Assembly (NCBI GenBank): GCA_028869255.1
Contig: CP110972.1
Span: 2,361,001 to 2,425,000, forward strand
DNA: 64,000 bases
Direction: 5' to 3'
DNA from: Pseudomonas poae
GTDB lineage: Bacteria > Pseudomonadota > Gammaproteobacteria > Pseudomonadales > Pseudomonadaceae
Made by a program: the position numbers and the translations under genes. Of this stretch, positions 18,411 through 28,154 are shown in pieces. The stretch's first letter is position 1. Each line of letters opens with the position of its first letter. The notes below the pieces were generated by a model, which saw only the letters and a program-made list of their open reading frames with translations, was not told the DNA's origin and ran no database searches.

Positions 18411-19975
18411 ATGTTGGACGCCAATCTTAAAGCTCAGTTGAAGTCATACCTGGAACGGGTCACCCAGCCGATCGAGATCGTCGCCTCCCTCGACGACGGC
18501 GCGAAATCCCAGGAAATGCTTGCCCTTTTGCAGGACGTAACCAGCCTCACGACGCTGATTACCCTGAAAACCGATGGCGATGATGCGCGCAAGCCATCGT
18601 TCTCCATCAACCGCCCGGGTGCCGATATCAGCCTGCGTTTTGCCGGCATCCCCATGGGCCATGAATTCACTTCGTTGGTGCTGGCCCTGCTGCAAGTCGG
18701 TGGCCACCCGTCGAAGGCCAGTGTCGAAGTGATTGAACAGATCCGCGCCCTCAAAGGTGAGTTCAGCTTCGAGACGTACTTCTCGCTGTCCTGCCAGAAC
18801 TGCCCGGACGTGGTCCAGGCACTGAACCTGATGGCCGTGCTTAACCCGAATATTCGCCACGTGGCCATCGACGGTGCGCTGTTCCAGGCTGAAGTCGACC
18901 AGCGCCAGATCATGGCGGTGCCAAGTGTCTACCTCAACGGGGTGAACTTCGGCCAGGGCCGCATGGGCCTGGAAGAAATCCTCGCCAAGCTCGACACCAG
19001 CGGTATCGAAAAGGCCGCCGAAAAAATCAGCGCCAAAGATGCATTCGATGTGCTCGTCGTCGGCGGTGGCCCAGCCGGTTCTGCGGCCGCTATCTACGCT
19101 GCGCGTAAAGGCATCCGCACCGGTGTCGCGGCTGAGCGATTCGGCGGGCAGGTGCTGGACACCATGTCGATCGAGAACTTTATCTCGGTACAGGAAACCG
19201 AAGGACCGAAATTGGCCAGCGCCCTGAAGCCCACGTGCGTCAGTACGACGTGGACATCATGAACCTGCAGCGCGCCAGCAGCCTGATCCCGGCTAAAAAC
19301 CCCGGCGATCTGCATGAGATCCGCTTTGAAAGCGGTGCGACGCTCAAGTCCAAGACCGTGATCCTGGCCACCGGCGCCCGCTGGCGTGAAATGGGTGTGC
19401 CGGGTGAGCAGGAATACAAAGCCAAGGGCGTGTGCTTCTGCCCGCACTGCGATGGTCCGTTGTTCAAGGGCAAGCGTGTGGCGGTGATCGGCGGCGGTAA
19501 CTCCGGCGTTGAGGCAGCCATCGACCTGGCCGGTATCGTCAGTCACGTGACCTTGCTTGAGTTCGACAGCAAGTTGCGCGCCGACGCCGTGTTGCAGCGC
19601 AAGCTGTACAGCCTGCCGAACGTTGACGTGATCACCAGCGCGCTGACCAGTGAAGTCAAAGGCGACGGTCAAAAAGTCACCGGCCTGGCGTATAAGGATC
19701 GTGACAGCGGTGAGTTCAAGACCATCGACCTGGAAGGCATCTTTGTACAGATCGGTTTGCTGCCCAATACTGACTGGCTCAAAGGCACTGTGGAGCTGAC
19801 CCCGCGTGGCGAGATCATCGTCGATGCACGTGGCGAGACTTCGCTGCCGGGTGTGTTCGCTGCCGGCGACGTAACGACCGTGCCGTACAAGCAGATTGTG
19901 ATCGCAGTAGGCGAGGGCGCCAAGGCTTCGCTGAGTGCCTTCGATCACCTGATCCGCACTTCCGCCCCTGCGTAA
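18411..19975 (+). CDS. ahpF: Alkyl hydroperoxide reductase subunit F, with a one-base frameshift
   Basis: Flavoprotein disulfide reductase that passes electrons from NADH to AhpC. Visible in order: N-terminal thioredoxin-like repeat with redox pair CQNCPD, FAD loop [19 protein letters not shown], catalytic CFCPHCDG, and NADH loop [17 protein letters not shown]. The frame breaks at 19226/19227, where CTGAAGCC should read CTGGAAGCC. Adding one G restores ...[17 protein letters not shown]... and gives 521 residues, exactly the E. coli AhpF length. As written, the protein would end at 19262. AhpF is needed for the AhpC system, so a sequence error is far more likely than loss. Confidence 0.93.
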
Positions 19976-19992
19976 ATCCTGGCCCGGAAATG

Positions 19993-20023
19993 AAAAACCC
20001 CATGAGTGATCATGGGGTTTTTT
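19993..20023. terminator. Intrinsic terminator between ahpF and gloA (bidirectional)
   Basis: AAAAACCCCATGA-GTGA-TCATGGGGTTTTTT: nine-base stem with A and T tracts on either side, between two convergent genes. Confidence 0.85.
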
Positions 20024-20037
20024 AATGCCTGAAGCTG

Positions 20038-20559
20038 TTACATCGGCGCTGGCTGGATGATCTCAACCCAGTACGCGTCCGGGTCCTTGATGAACGCCAG
20101 GCTTTTCATACGGCCATCGGTCAAACGCTTCTGGAAATCGCAGCCCAGGGCTTCAAAACGTTCGCATGCAGCGACGATATCCGGCACCGAAATGCAGATA
20201 TGGCCAAAGCCACGCGGGTCGGTATTGCCGTTGTGGTAGGCAAAGTCGGCATCGTTTTCGGTGCCGTGGTTGTGGGTCAGTTCCAGGATGCCCGGGATCG
20301 ACTTCATCCACTGGGTGCGTTCGGCGGCGTCGGCCGGGATCTGCGATTTGTCCACCAGGGCCAGGAAATACAGGCTGAATTCGGCTTCCGGGAAGTCGCG
20401 TTTTTCAACCAGCGAAAACCCCAGAACACGGGTATAGAAGTCCAGCGACTTGGTGATGTCCTTGACCCGCAGCATGGTGTGGTTGAACACGAAGTTCGAG
20501 GTGGCGGTGTCAGGCTGGGCGGTGACGCCCGGGAAAGTGTTCAATTCGTGCAGGCTCAT
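20038..20559 (-). CDS. gloA: Lactoylglutathione lyase (glyoxalase I) GloA
   Basis: Converts the methylglyoxal-glutathione hemithioacetal to S-lactoylglutathione. 173 residues from ATG 20559 (MSLHELNTFPGVTAQPD), preceded by GGAGGG; the longer frame to 20685 has no family support. Metal ligands are His in FNHTMLRVKD, Glu in ILELTHNHG, His in GFGHICISV and Glu in YWVEIIQPAPM. The insert and length fit the longer Pseudomonas/yeast-type subfamily. Confidence 0.95.
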   Translation of the reverse strand: MSLHELNTFPGVTAQPDTATSNFVFNHTMLRVKDITKSLDFYTRVLGFSLVEKRDFPEAEFSLYFLALVDKSQIPADAAERTQWMKSIPGILELTHNHGTENDADFAYHNGNTDPRGFGHICISVPDIVAACERFEALGCDFQKRLTDGRMKSLAFIKDPDAYWVEIIQPAPM

Positions 20560-20718
20560 GGGCCCTCCAGAAAAAAATGGGCTTGCGGCAAGCATCCGTA
20601 GCCCGGCCATGATACGCAACGCCCACCGGCTGCGCCAAATGAAAAAGGTCGCGTAGGCCTTGCGAGCGCAGGTGGCGGGCCTCAAACTTTGCCGCCTGAA
20701 CCTTGGGCGTTTTTTGCA

Positions 20719-21255
20719 ATGATCGAATCTCGTAAATCGCTGTTGAGCGCTGTGTGCCTACTGTTGGGCAGCCCTTTTGTGCTGGCGGCCGACCCGCAGA
20801 TTCACTGGCCCAGTGGCTGGCAGGTGGAGGAAGTGGTACCCGACGACCAGGCGCCGGTGAAGCCTTCGAATGTGTCGCGCCAACGCGCCATCAAGAATGA
20901 TGAAAATGGTACGACCTTGATGGTCATGGAGTTGACCGGTACGCCGATTGAGGCGGGACATAAAGTTAATCTTCAAGGCGTGTTGCTGGAAATGCGTAAA
21001 TCCATCCAGAAGGATTTCGCCCAAGGCGGTTATCAAAGTGTGTGCACCAAAATGCACCCTACAACATTGAGTGGTCTTGACGCGCTGGAAACTACTTGCG
21101 TGATTACCGAAAACGGCCGACACGTGCTGTCACAAACATTGGTGGGCGCTGTTGATACCGACAAAGCCTATGTTTTTTCATACGCAGGCCAGGCGCAAGC
21201 CTACGATGCCAGCAAGGATGAAGTGACTTCGGTACGTGACAGTCTGAAACTTTAA
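20719..21255 (+). CDS. Exported DUF4946-like protein
   Basis: A 178-residue protein with a cleavable signal peptide (hydrophobic SAVCLLLGSPFVLA, cleavage before ADPQIHWP). The mature part contains HWPSGWQVEEV, a VSRQRAIKNDENGTTLMVME strand pair and two cysteines. It matches my recollection of the DUF4946 family of Pseudomonas periplasmic proteins of unknown function. There is no strong ribosome-binding site before the ATG at 20719; an upstream in-frame TTG at 20689 is possible but would break the signal peptide. Confidence 0.7.
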   Translation: MIESRKSLLSAVCLLLGSPFVLAADPQIHWPSGWQVEEVVPDDQAPVKPSNVSRQRAIKNDENGTTLMVMELTGTPIEAGHKVNLQGVLLEMRKSIQKDFAQGGYQSVCTKMHPTTLSGLDALETTCVITENGRHVLSQTLVGAVDTDKAYVFSYAGQAQAYDASKDEVTSVRDSLKL

Positions 21256-21320
21256 AGGCGTGGGCGAGCGGTTGTGAACAAAGTGAAATGTTATTTAAGT
21301 TCGGTTTCGAACCCTTGAAT

Positions 21321-21350
21321 AAAAAAGGCCCCGCATCGGCGGGGCTCTTT
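21321..21350. terminator. Intrinsic terminator between convergent genes
   Basis: AAAAAAGGCCCCGC-ATCG-GCGGGGCTCTTT: seven-base GC stem (GCCCCGC/GCGGGGC) with an A-tract and a T-rich tail, serving the exported-protein gene and the MvaT-family gene. Confidence 0.8.
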
Positions 21351-21365
21351 GTTAGTGCTGCTTGA

Positions 21366-21731
21366 TCACTTGCGCAACCAGGACTCTACGGTGTCTGCAC
21401 CGTGCTGTTCTTTCCAGGCTTTGAGGCCACGGTGGTTGCCGCCTTTGGTCTCGATCAGTTCGCCGGTGTGCGGGTTCTGGTAAACCTTGACCACGCGTGC
21501 ACGGCGCTGCTTGGGAGCAGGGGCGGCCGAAGCGCCGGCCTTGCCCAGGTTAGGATCAAGGATGGCGATGATGTCACGCAGGCTTTTGCCGTAAGTCTTC
21601 ATCAATCCTTGAAGCTTTTCTTCGAATTCGATTTCCTTCTTCAGGCCGGCGTCGTTCTTCAGGGATTCGAGCTGGGCAAGCTGCTCTTGAAGGGCTTTTT
21701 CTGCTGCGCGAAATTCGGCGAGTCTGGACAA
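21366..21731 (-). CDS. MvaT/MvaU-family H-NS-like xenogeneic silencer
   Basis: A 121-residue nucleoid protein that represses AT-rich DNA in pseudomonads. The N-terminal half is the oligomerisation coiled coil (FRAAEKALQEQLAQLESLK, then KKEIEFEEKLQGLM), and the C-terminal half binds the minor groove with YQNPHTGELIETKGGNHRGLK, including the GGN loop. The true start is probably TTG at 21731 (MSRLAEFRAAE), with GGAG eight bases before it; the longer frame to 21836 is not family-like. Which paralogue (MvaT, MvaU, MvaV) cannot be said from sequence alone. Confidence 0.9.
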   Translation of the reverse strand: MSRLAEFRAAEKALQEQLAQLESLKNDAGLKKEIEFEEKLQGLMKTYGKSLRDIIAILDPNLGKAGASAAPAPKQRRARVVKVYQNPHTGELIETKGGNHRGLKAWKEQHGADTVESWLRK

Positions 21732-21929
21732 AATAGGTACTCCAAATAGTGTATGGCTGATATCAACTGTAAACAAAGCTATAAGCCAAGAGCTGTAAGG
21801 CAACTCAGAAAAGACGCCTTCCTGCGAGTGCTGCACAGGCAGGAAAAAATTGTAGTAGTTAATTCGCTACGAGTAAATCATGTCTTTTGTCTTATTAAGA
21901 TTATTTCAGCGCGCCTAGTGCATGGCTAT

Positions 21930-23470
21930 TCAATGGCTGGACAAGGATTTAATGAACTCATCGCACGGTAAAGGTCTGCCGAACAGGTAGCCCTGTAGGA
22001 ACTCCACACCTTTCGCCGCCAGATAATCGCATTGCTGCGCTGTTTCCACGCCTTCTGCAACGATGCCCAGGTCGAGCTTGCCAGACAGTTCTATGATGCT
22101 GTCGAGAATATGCCGGGAGAGTGCATCGGCACCGATCATGGCGACAAAACTCTGGTCGATCTTCAAGTAGTCCACATTGAAGTTACGCAAGTAAGCCAGG
22201 CTGGAATGGCCGGTCCCGAAGTCATCAATGGCAATCATCACGCCCAGTTCGTGCAGGGCGTCGAACAGCCGGCGGGTGATATCGGTGGGTGCGATCAGCT
22301 CGCGCTCGGTCAGCTCCAGCACCAGCGTGACCTGGCCGACCGCAAAGGCGGCGAGAAACTCTCGGCAGTCGTCCACCAGCGCCAGATCCTGGCAGTGCCG
22401 GGCGGTGATATTGACGCCGATATGAAAGCCCTGGCTGAATCGCGACGCATGAGGCGACAGTTGCGCAGCGGTCTGTCGAAGCAGGGCGCGGGTCATGGGG
22501 ACGATCAGGCCGCAATCTTCAGCCAGCGGGATAAACAGGTCCGGGCGTACCAGCCCTTCCTTCGGATGCTTCCAGCGCATCAGCACTTCGCAGCCCGCCC
22601 ATTCGCGGGTGTCGCCTCGCACTACCGGCTGAAAATACGGAATAAATTCATTGGCGCCCAACGCCCGTTGCAGCTCATGGGTTGGCGCTGAAACGCGCTT
22701 TTGCAGCCAATGCGCGAACAGACCCGCCAGTACTCCAAAGAACAGCACCAGGCTGAACAGCGCCGGATAACGCGCTTGCATGTAGCGCCATACTTCCCCA
22801 GGCGGCATGCCGGCGTCGACGCTGTAGCGGTAGCGCTCAGACGCCAGATGATGGTGGGCTACGGCAAACGCCGGCAGCGCTGTGTTGCGCACTTTGCCAT
22901 CGTCGCCGAGCCAGTGGGGGCCTACTTGCAGAACCAGCTGCGCATAACGGCTGATCAGGCGCAGGGCGTTGGTCAGGTGGTAGCCATCAATCGAGGCAAA
23001 CGCGGCTTTGTCGCCGTCGACCAGCCGATAAACCAGCAGCGCGGTATCGGGTGTTACCGGGTTGCCATTCATCAGCCACAACCGCCCATCCACGTAGTCG
23101 TCGGGATTGACCGGCGACTCGTAATTGCTGCCGAACAATGAGCTGCAATAGATATTCTTTTGCCAGGACAGGGTTGTGGCCCGCACAAACGGCCGGCGCG
23201 TGACCTGCTCACGCAGCGCCAGCTGGGCACCGTTATCGCAAGGCTGGCCGGCCAACGGCAGCAGGGTCTGGGCGGCGAGGGCGGTGTTGTCGAGCATCAG
23301 GTCGAATTGGCGCACGGCCTCTTGCGCGGTTTGCGCCGTGCTCAGTTCGAGGCTGCGCTCGGCTTGCCAGTGCAGGATGACCCCCCCAGCAAGACCGGCA
23401 GCAGCCCGCTCAGGAGACTGATCGAATGGCGGCTGAGGGGCTTTCGAGGGCCTTTGACGGTGAGGGGCAT
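21930..23470 (-). CDS. CSS-motif EAL cyclic-di-GMP phosphodiesterase, with a one-base frameshift
   Basis: Membrane protein predicted to hydrolyse c-di-GMP. An N-terminal membrane span (SLLSGLLPVLLGG) begins at ATG 23470. A periplasmic CSS sensor with the YCSSLFG motif follows, then a second span (ALFSLVLFFGVLAGLFAHWL), then a cytoplasmic EAL domain. Catalytic motifs are CEVLMRW (EAL is EVL), NITARH, ELTEREL, DDFGTGHSSL, DYLKIDQSF and AEGVETAQQ. The frame breaks in a C7 run at 23381-23387; one extra base gives ...LPVLLGGVILHWQAERSLEL... and 513 residues. Without repair, only a frame from GTG 23315 lacking the first membrane span remains. CSS cysteines are known redox sensors in enteric homologues. 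Confidence 0.85.
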
Positions 23471-23500
23471 GGACTTTTTTGGCCTGTTGCGCAGAGGGCT

Positions 23501-24427
23501 TTACCGGAGGGCGGGCCCGGGATGCCCGGATGATAGACGGCTCGGTTCAAATTTGCTCGCCGAGCCAAGGCTTTGCGCAATCTCGATGAAGGCCAGGGTG
23601 GCCGGTGAAGACTGGCGGCGATCCAGCACCGCCAGGCCGATGCGGCGCGATACCCGGGGCGACAGCGGCCGTTTTACATAGCGCGGGTCGTGGGCCTGCG
23701 GCAATGAAGCCTCTGCGACAATGCTCAAGCCGTCCCCACGGCTGACGGCTTCCAGGGTGCTGAGGAGCTGTGCGCAGCGGTAGTGGACCTTGGGGCGCAA
23801 TTGGTGGGCGCTGAACAAGCGTGTGACCAGTTCAGAGGAGCCGGCTTCGGTGAGGATAAACGGATCGTCACACAGGTCCCGCAACGCAAGCGTCTCGCGT
23901 GCGGCCAGTGCATGGTCGGCGGGCAGCAGCGCCACCATCTGGTCCTCGAACAGCAGGCAGGTGTCGAAGCGTTCCTGCTCCAGCACCACAAAGCCCACAT
24001 CGATCCGCCGCTCATCCAGCCATTGCAGCACTTGCCGGTCGGGCCCTTCGTCTACGTGCACCTCAATTCCCGGATGGGCGGCGCGAAAGCGGCTGAGAAT
24101 GCCGGGTAGCAGGTGAATCGACGCGGTCGGCCCGAATGAGCCAATGCGCAAGGTGCCGCGCTTCATGCCCCGGGCATCGGCGGCTTCCTGCTGCAGGGTA
24201 CTGGCCAGCCCCAGCATCGCACGTGCGCGACCCAGCAATTGCTGGCCAATGTCGCTCGGCTCTACCAGCGTCTGATGGCGCCGAAACAGCGCGACGCCGA
24301 GCTCCTGCTCCAGCGCCTTGATGGCATGGGACACCGCCGATTGGCTGATGCCCAGGCGATGAGCGGCAGGGGTGAAGCCTTGCAGCTCAGCCACCAGCGA
24401 GAAGATTTCCAATTGGGTCAGGGTCAT
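23501..24427 (-). CDS. LysR-family transcriptional regulator
   Basis: A 308-residue LysR protein. The N-terminal winged HTH reads LTQLEIFSLVAELQGFTPAAH with RLGISQSAVSHAIKALEQELG; the effector domain follows from about residue 90. It is divergent from the EamA-family transporter with 77 bp between starts, the classical arrangement for LysR control of a neighbour. Effector unknown. Confidence 0.92.
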   Translation of the reverse strand: MTLTQLEIFSLVAELQGFTPAAHRLGISQSAVSHAIKALEQELGVALFRRHQTLVEPSDIGQQLLGRARAMLGLASTLQQEAADARGMKRGTLRIGSFGPTASIHLLPGILSRFRAAHPGIEVHVDEGPDRQVLQWLDERRIDVGFVVLEQERFDTCLLFEDQMVALLPADHALAARETLALRDLCDDPFILTEAGSSELVTRLFSAHQLRPKVHYRCAQLLSTLEAVSRGDGLSIVAEASLPQAHDPRYVKRPLSPRVSRRIGLAVLDRRQSSPATLAFIEIAQSLGSASKFEPSRLSSGHPGPALR

Positions 24428-24504
24428 GAGTAAACACTCATTTTACGATGATCGATCATTAGCAGGAGCATACGCGAATTCTCCTCTACCTTGAGCCCAC
24501 TCGC

Positions 24505-25420
24505 ATGAGCGATCGCCTGACTTATTGCAAACTCGCCGCCGTCACCATGATCTGGGGCGGCACTTTTGTCGCCGGGCGTTTCCTGGTGGATCAGGTCAAC
24601 CCGCTGCTGGCCGCCAGCCTGCGGTTTATCTTGGCCAGCCTGGCGCTGCTGCTGTTCATGGCCCTGGCGCGTATTCGGCTGGCCAGCCCAACGCGTCGGC
24701 AACTGGCGCAACTCTCGGTCTTGGGTTTTTTCGGGATTTTTTTCTACAACCTGTGTTTTTTCTATGGGTTGCAATACATCAATGCGTCGCGGGCCTCGTT
24801 GATTGTCGCGCTTAACCCGGCAGTGATCGGCTTGGCCAGTTGGCTGATATTCAAAGAGCGCCTGGGCCGCGTCAAGCTGATGGGGATTGGCCTGTGCCTG
24901 ATGGGTGCGGCCACTAGTGATTGTCAGCCGCAACCCCCAGCTATTGCAGGAAACGGCGAATGCCTGGGTCGGAGACTTGCTGATCCTCGGTTGTGTGGCC
25001 GGGTGGGGCGTCTACTCGCTGTGTTCCCGTGGGCTTAACCAAAGCCTGGGGCCCTTGCAGACCGTCACCTGGTCGGTATTGCTCGGCACACTGATGCTGA
25101 GCATCACCACCTTTGCCATGGGGAACCTCAGCCTGGAAGGGCTCGGCAACCTTGGCCGGACCCAGTGGCTGAGTCTGGCGTACCTGGGCGTGCTGGGTTC
25201 GGCCTTGGCGTACATCGGCTATTACGACGGCATCCGACGCATCGGCGCGACGCGCTCCGGCGTGTTTATCGCCCTCAACCCGCTGACCGCGGTGATCAGC
25301 GGCGCGCTGCTGCTCGGCGAACAGCTGAGCATGCCCATGCTGGTGGGCGGAGCCGTCATCCTGCTGGGTATCTACTGGTGCAATAAACCCCTTGCACCGA
25401 CCATGAGAATGGGGATTTGA
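24505..25420 (+). CDS. EamA-family (DMT) transporter, with a one-base frameshift
   Basis: Ten-span inner-membrane exporter of the drug/metabolite superfamily, two EamA repeats. The first frame (MSDRLTYCKLAAVTMIWGG) holds repeat one up to LCLMGAA. The frame then breaks at 24911-24914, where GCCACTAGTG should lose one base to give ...LCLMGAALVIVSRNPQLLQ..., and the second frame holds repeat two (SALAYIGYYDGIRRIG, LNPLTAVISGALLLGE). The repaired product has 304 residues, standard for the family. This indel is not in a homopolymer. Substrate unknown; amino-acid or metabolite export is typical. Divergent from the LysR gene. Confidence 0.88.
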
Positions 25421-25664
25421 TAAGAGTACGGACAAATACGGTTACGCTGTGTAGAATCGATTTACGCATACAAGAATATGGACCTGCGCTCACGCAAGCC
25501 TCGGCCGTCAGAGACTGATGTAACCATGAAGCTACTCGGCTCCCCCTCATCTTTGGTGACTTCCTCGCCCGCAGCGTGCGGGGCCTTTCCTGTGCGCCAC
25601 CGTGCCACCTCATCCTTGCTCGCAACTGACTGATTGCTTACTACAAGAATGATGAGGTGCCGAA

Positions 25665-26741
25665 ATGGCCGACCAATACGAAAACCCAATGGGCCTGATG
25701 GGCTTTGAATTTATCGAGTTCGCCTCGCCGACCCCGGGCATCCTGGAGCCGATCTTCGAGATCATGGGCTTCACCAAAGTCGCGACCCACCGCTCCAAGA
25801 ACGTGCACCTGTACCGCCAGGGCGAGATCAACCTGATCCTTAACAACGAGCCCAACAGCATCGCCTCGTACTTCGCGGCGGAGCACGGCCCGTCGGTGTG
25901 CGGCATGGCGTTCCGGGTCAAGGACTCGCAAAAAGCCTACAACCGCGCCCTGGAGCTGGGCGCCCAGCCGATCCACATCGAGACCGGCCCGATGGAACTG
26001 AACCTGCCGGCCATCAAGGGTATCGGTGGTGCGCCGTTGTACCTGATCGACCGTTTCGGCGAGGGCAGCTCACTCTATGATATCGACTTCGTGTACCTCG
26101 AAGGCGTGGAGCGCAACCCGGTCGGCGCGGGCCTCAAGGTCATCGACCACCTGACCCATAACGTGTACCGCGGGCGCATGGTCTACTGGGCCAACTTCTA
26201 TGAGAAGCTGTTCAACTTCCGTGAAGCGCGCTACTTCGACATCAAGGGCGAGTACACCGGCCTGACGTCCAAGGCCATGAGCGCCCCGGACGGTATGATC
26301 CGCATCCCGCTCAACGAGGAGTCGTCCAAGGGTGCCGGGCAGATCGAAGAGTTCCTGATGCAGTTCAATGGCGAGGGCATCCAGCATGTGGCCTTCCTCA
26401 CCGACGACTTGGTGAAGACCTGGGACGCGTTGAAGAAAATCGGCATGCGCTTCATGACCGCGCCGCCGGATACCTACTATGAAATGCTTGAAGGCCGTCT
26501 GCCAAACCATGGCGAGCCGGTCGATCAGCTGCAGGCGCGTGGCATTTTGCTGGACGGTTCTTCGGTGGCAGGTGACAAGCGCCTGTTGCTGCAGATCTTT
26601 TCGGAAACCCTGATGGGCCCGGTGTTTTTCGAGTTCATCCAGCGCAAGGGCGATGACGGCTTTGGCGAGGGCAACTTCAAGGCGTTGTTCGAATCCATCG
26701 AACGCGACCAGGTGCGTCGTGGTGTATTGACCACCGAGTAA
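25665..26741 (+). CDS. hppD: 4-hydroxyphenylpyruvate dioxygenase
   Basis: Fe(II) dioxygenase turning 4-hydroxyphenylpyruvate into homogentisate in tyrosine degradation (and pyomelanin formation). 358 residues, the classical Pseudomonas length. Two vicinal-oxygen-chelate halves are present. Iron ligands are His in [12 protein letters not shown], His in [11 protein letters not shown] and Glu in [20 protein letters not shown]. The ATG is preceded by GAGGTG. A terminator at 26783-26822 makes it monocistronic; no other homogentisate genes are in the window. Confidence 0.97.
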   Translation: MADQYENPMGLMGFEFIEFASPTPGILEPIFEIMGFTKVATHRSKNVHLYRQGEINLILNNEPNSIASYFAAEHGPSVCGMAFRVKDSQKAYNRALELGAQPIHIETGPMELNLPAIKGIGGAPLYLIDRFGEGSSLYDIDFVYLEGVERNPVGAGLKVIDHLTHNVYRGRMVYWANFYEKLFNFREARYFDIKGEYTGLTSKAMSAPDGMIRIPLNEESSKGAGQIEEFLMQFNGEGIQHVAFLTDDLVKTWDALKKIGMRFMTAPPDTYYEMLEGRLPNHGEPVDQLQARGILLDGSSVAGDKRLLLQIFSETLMGPVFFEFIQRKGDDGFGEGNFKALFESIERDQVRRGVLTTE

Positions 26742-26782
26742 CTGTTTGAAGGCATGAGCAAATTCTCTGCCGGTCCACCCCC

Positions 26783-26822
26783 ACACCCTGCGAGCGCTAT
26801 GCTTTCGCAGGGTGTTTTGTTT
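26783..26822 (+). terminator. Intrinsic terminator of hppD
   Basis: ACACCCTGCGA and TCGCAGGGTGT form a perfect 11-bp stem around an 11-base loop, followed by TTTGTTT, 42 bp after the hppD stop. Confidence 0.8.
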
Positions 26823-26923
26823 GGACAATCCGAAAAGGCCCTCATCAGGGCCGGCGTGGAACGTGGCAACGGTCCTGGATCACAGAGGTAGGCAGTTTAC
26901 TACTCACCTCAAGAGGTTTTCCG

Positions 26924-28120
26924 ATGCTCAGTGCACTCAGCTCACTCCCGCCGCAAAATATGTCCCTTCCCTTGAACCAACAGCCCACGTCGGCGAGCGG
27001 TGTCCGCTCAGCCAGTGAGGACGATCACGCCGACACCGCCTATCTGGCCTACATGAGTCACATACGGTCAGCCTTTCGCGACGGCACGCTGACGGCTGAG
27101 GAGCGTGCGCTGGCCACTGCCGCCGTGTCACCTCCCAAGGTCGGTGCGCCGGGTGTGCAGGTTTCCACCTTTGCCGTGGATGGCGCTCAAGCCAACGACA
27201 TTGTGATGATCAAGCGTGTGCCCGAAACGGCGGACGGTCCGAATTTTCAGCTGTACATACCAGAGGATGGAGAATCCTCGTTTCACGCCTTCAGCACTCG
27301 TGGGCAAATGACTGCCTGGCTCAAAGACCTGGCCAATGATCCGGCCAGGCTGGACAAGTTCGCCAGGCATTTCTCTGATCATCTGGCGCCCATGCAGGTA
27401 AATCGGGTGAAACAGAAAATGACCGCGTTCGTCGCTGGGGATATCAATGCAGTGGTCGGCAGTTTCGCTTTCGAGAAGGGCGATATATTCGCGCGCCTGG
27501 ACCAAGACGTCACCCAGCCGCCGCCCGTCAACGGCCTGATCAAGACCCACCTGCATCGCCTCACGCCCGATGGGCGGGCGACCTACATCGGAACCCGATC
27601 GGATGGAGAAAAGGTGTTGTTCACCTTCGACGCTTACGGGAACCTGCACGGTGGCAGCAAAGATGGTTTTTACTTCGTTAAAAACGGCCTGAACACCGAT
27701 GAGCCGCTCGAACGCATTACCCAAAAAGAATATGCACGCAAGGTCGTCCGCGAGTCCTTGGACAACGTCGGCGCCAATGACTTGCGCGGGCTTTTCGACG
27801 AGTTTCTCAAACAGCTCAGGAGCCCGGGCCATGGATTGGGCGTCGCACTGGTGGTATTCGGCGTGCCTGAAGACGTGGCTAACTCCATCGAAACCATCGC
27901 CAAAAACCCGGTCAGCGGAGCGTTGCGTGAATTGAACCAACACAATCGTCTTGGCAAGCTATTTGGCGTCGATAAGGCAACCATGGACAGCCACCTGGAA
28001 CAGATTGGCACTCATGTTCAGAACGCCATCCCAGGTTACGGCAGCATAAGAGTCGGGTTGGACAGCCTGGCCGATACTCTCGAACTCACCCGCAGTGAAT
28101 CCGCCGCCACTGCCGGCTGA
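26924..28120 (+). CDS. Toxin-related protein of unknown function (398 aa)
   Basis: A soluble 398-residue protein with no signal peptide or membrane span. Blocks such as FQLYIPEDGESSFHAFST, DGRATYIGTRSDGEK, YGNLHGGSKDGFYFVKNGLN and VGANDLRGLFDEFLKQL resemble, from memory, a region inside large Pseudomonas proteins annotated as dermonecrotic-toxin/DUF6543 type. This recollection was not checked. The start is supported by AGAGG before the ATG. It stands alone between the hppD terminator and a convergent transporter, with no secretion or immunity gene recognised nearby. It could be a solitary effector domain or a remnant. Confidence 0.6.
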   Translation: MLSALSSLPPQNMSLPLNQQPTSASGVRSASEDDHADTAYLAYMSHIRSAFRDGTLTAEERALATAAVSPPKVGAPGVQVSTFAVDGAQANDIVMIKRVPETADGPNFQLYIPEDGESSFHAFSTRGQMTAWLKDLANDPARLDKFARHFSDHLAPMQVNRVKQKMTAFVAGDINAVVGSFAFEKGDIFARLDQDVTQPPPVNGLIKTHLHRLTPDGRATYIGTRSDGEKVLFTFDAYGNLHGGSKDGFYFVKNGLNTDEPLERITQKEYARKVVRESLDNVGANDLRGLFDEFLKQLRSPGHGLGVALVVFGVPEDVANSIETIAKNPVSGALRELNQHNRLGKLFGVDKATMDSHLEQIGTHVQNAIPGYGSIRVGLDSLADTLELTRSESAATAG

Positions 28121-28154
28121 TCCACCCCAGGGGGATGGATACCCCGACCGCCAC

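Noticed and set aside
25421..25664. Sigma-54 promoter before hppD (GTGCCACCTCATCCTTGCTC)
   Set aside because: The invariant GG of the -24 element is absent, so the match is not convincing.
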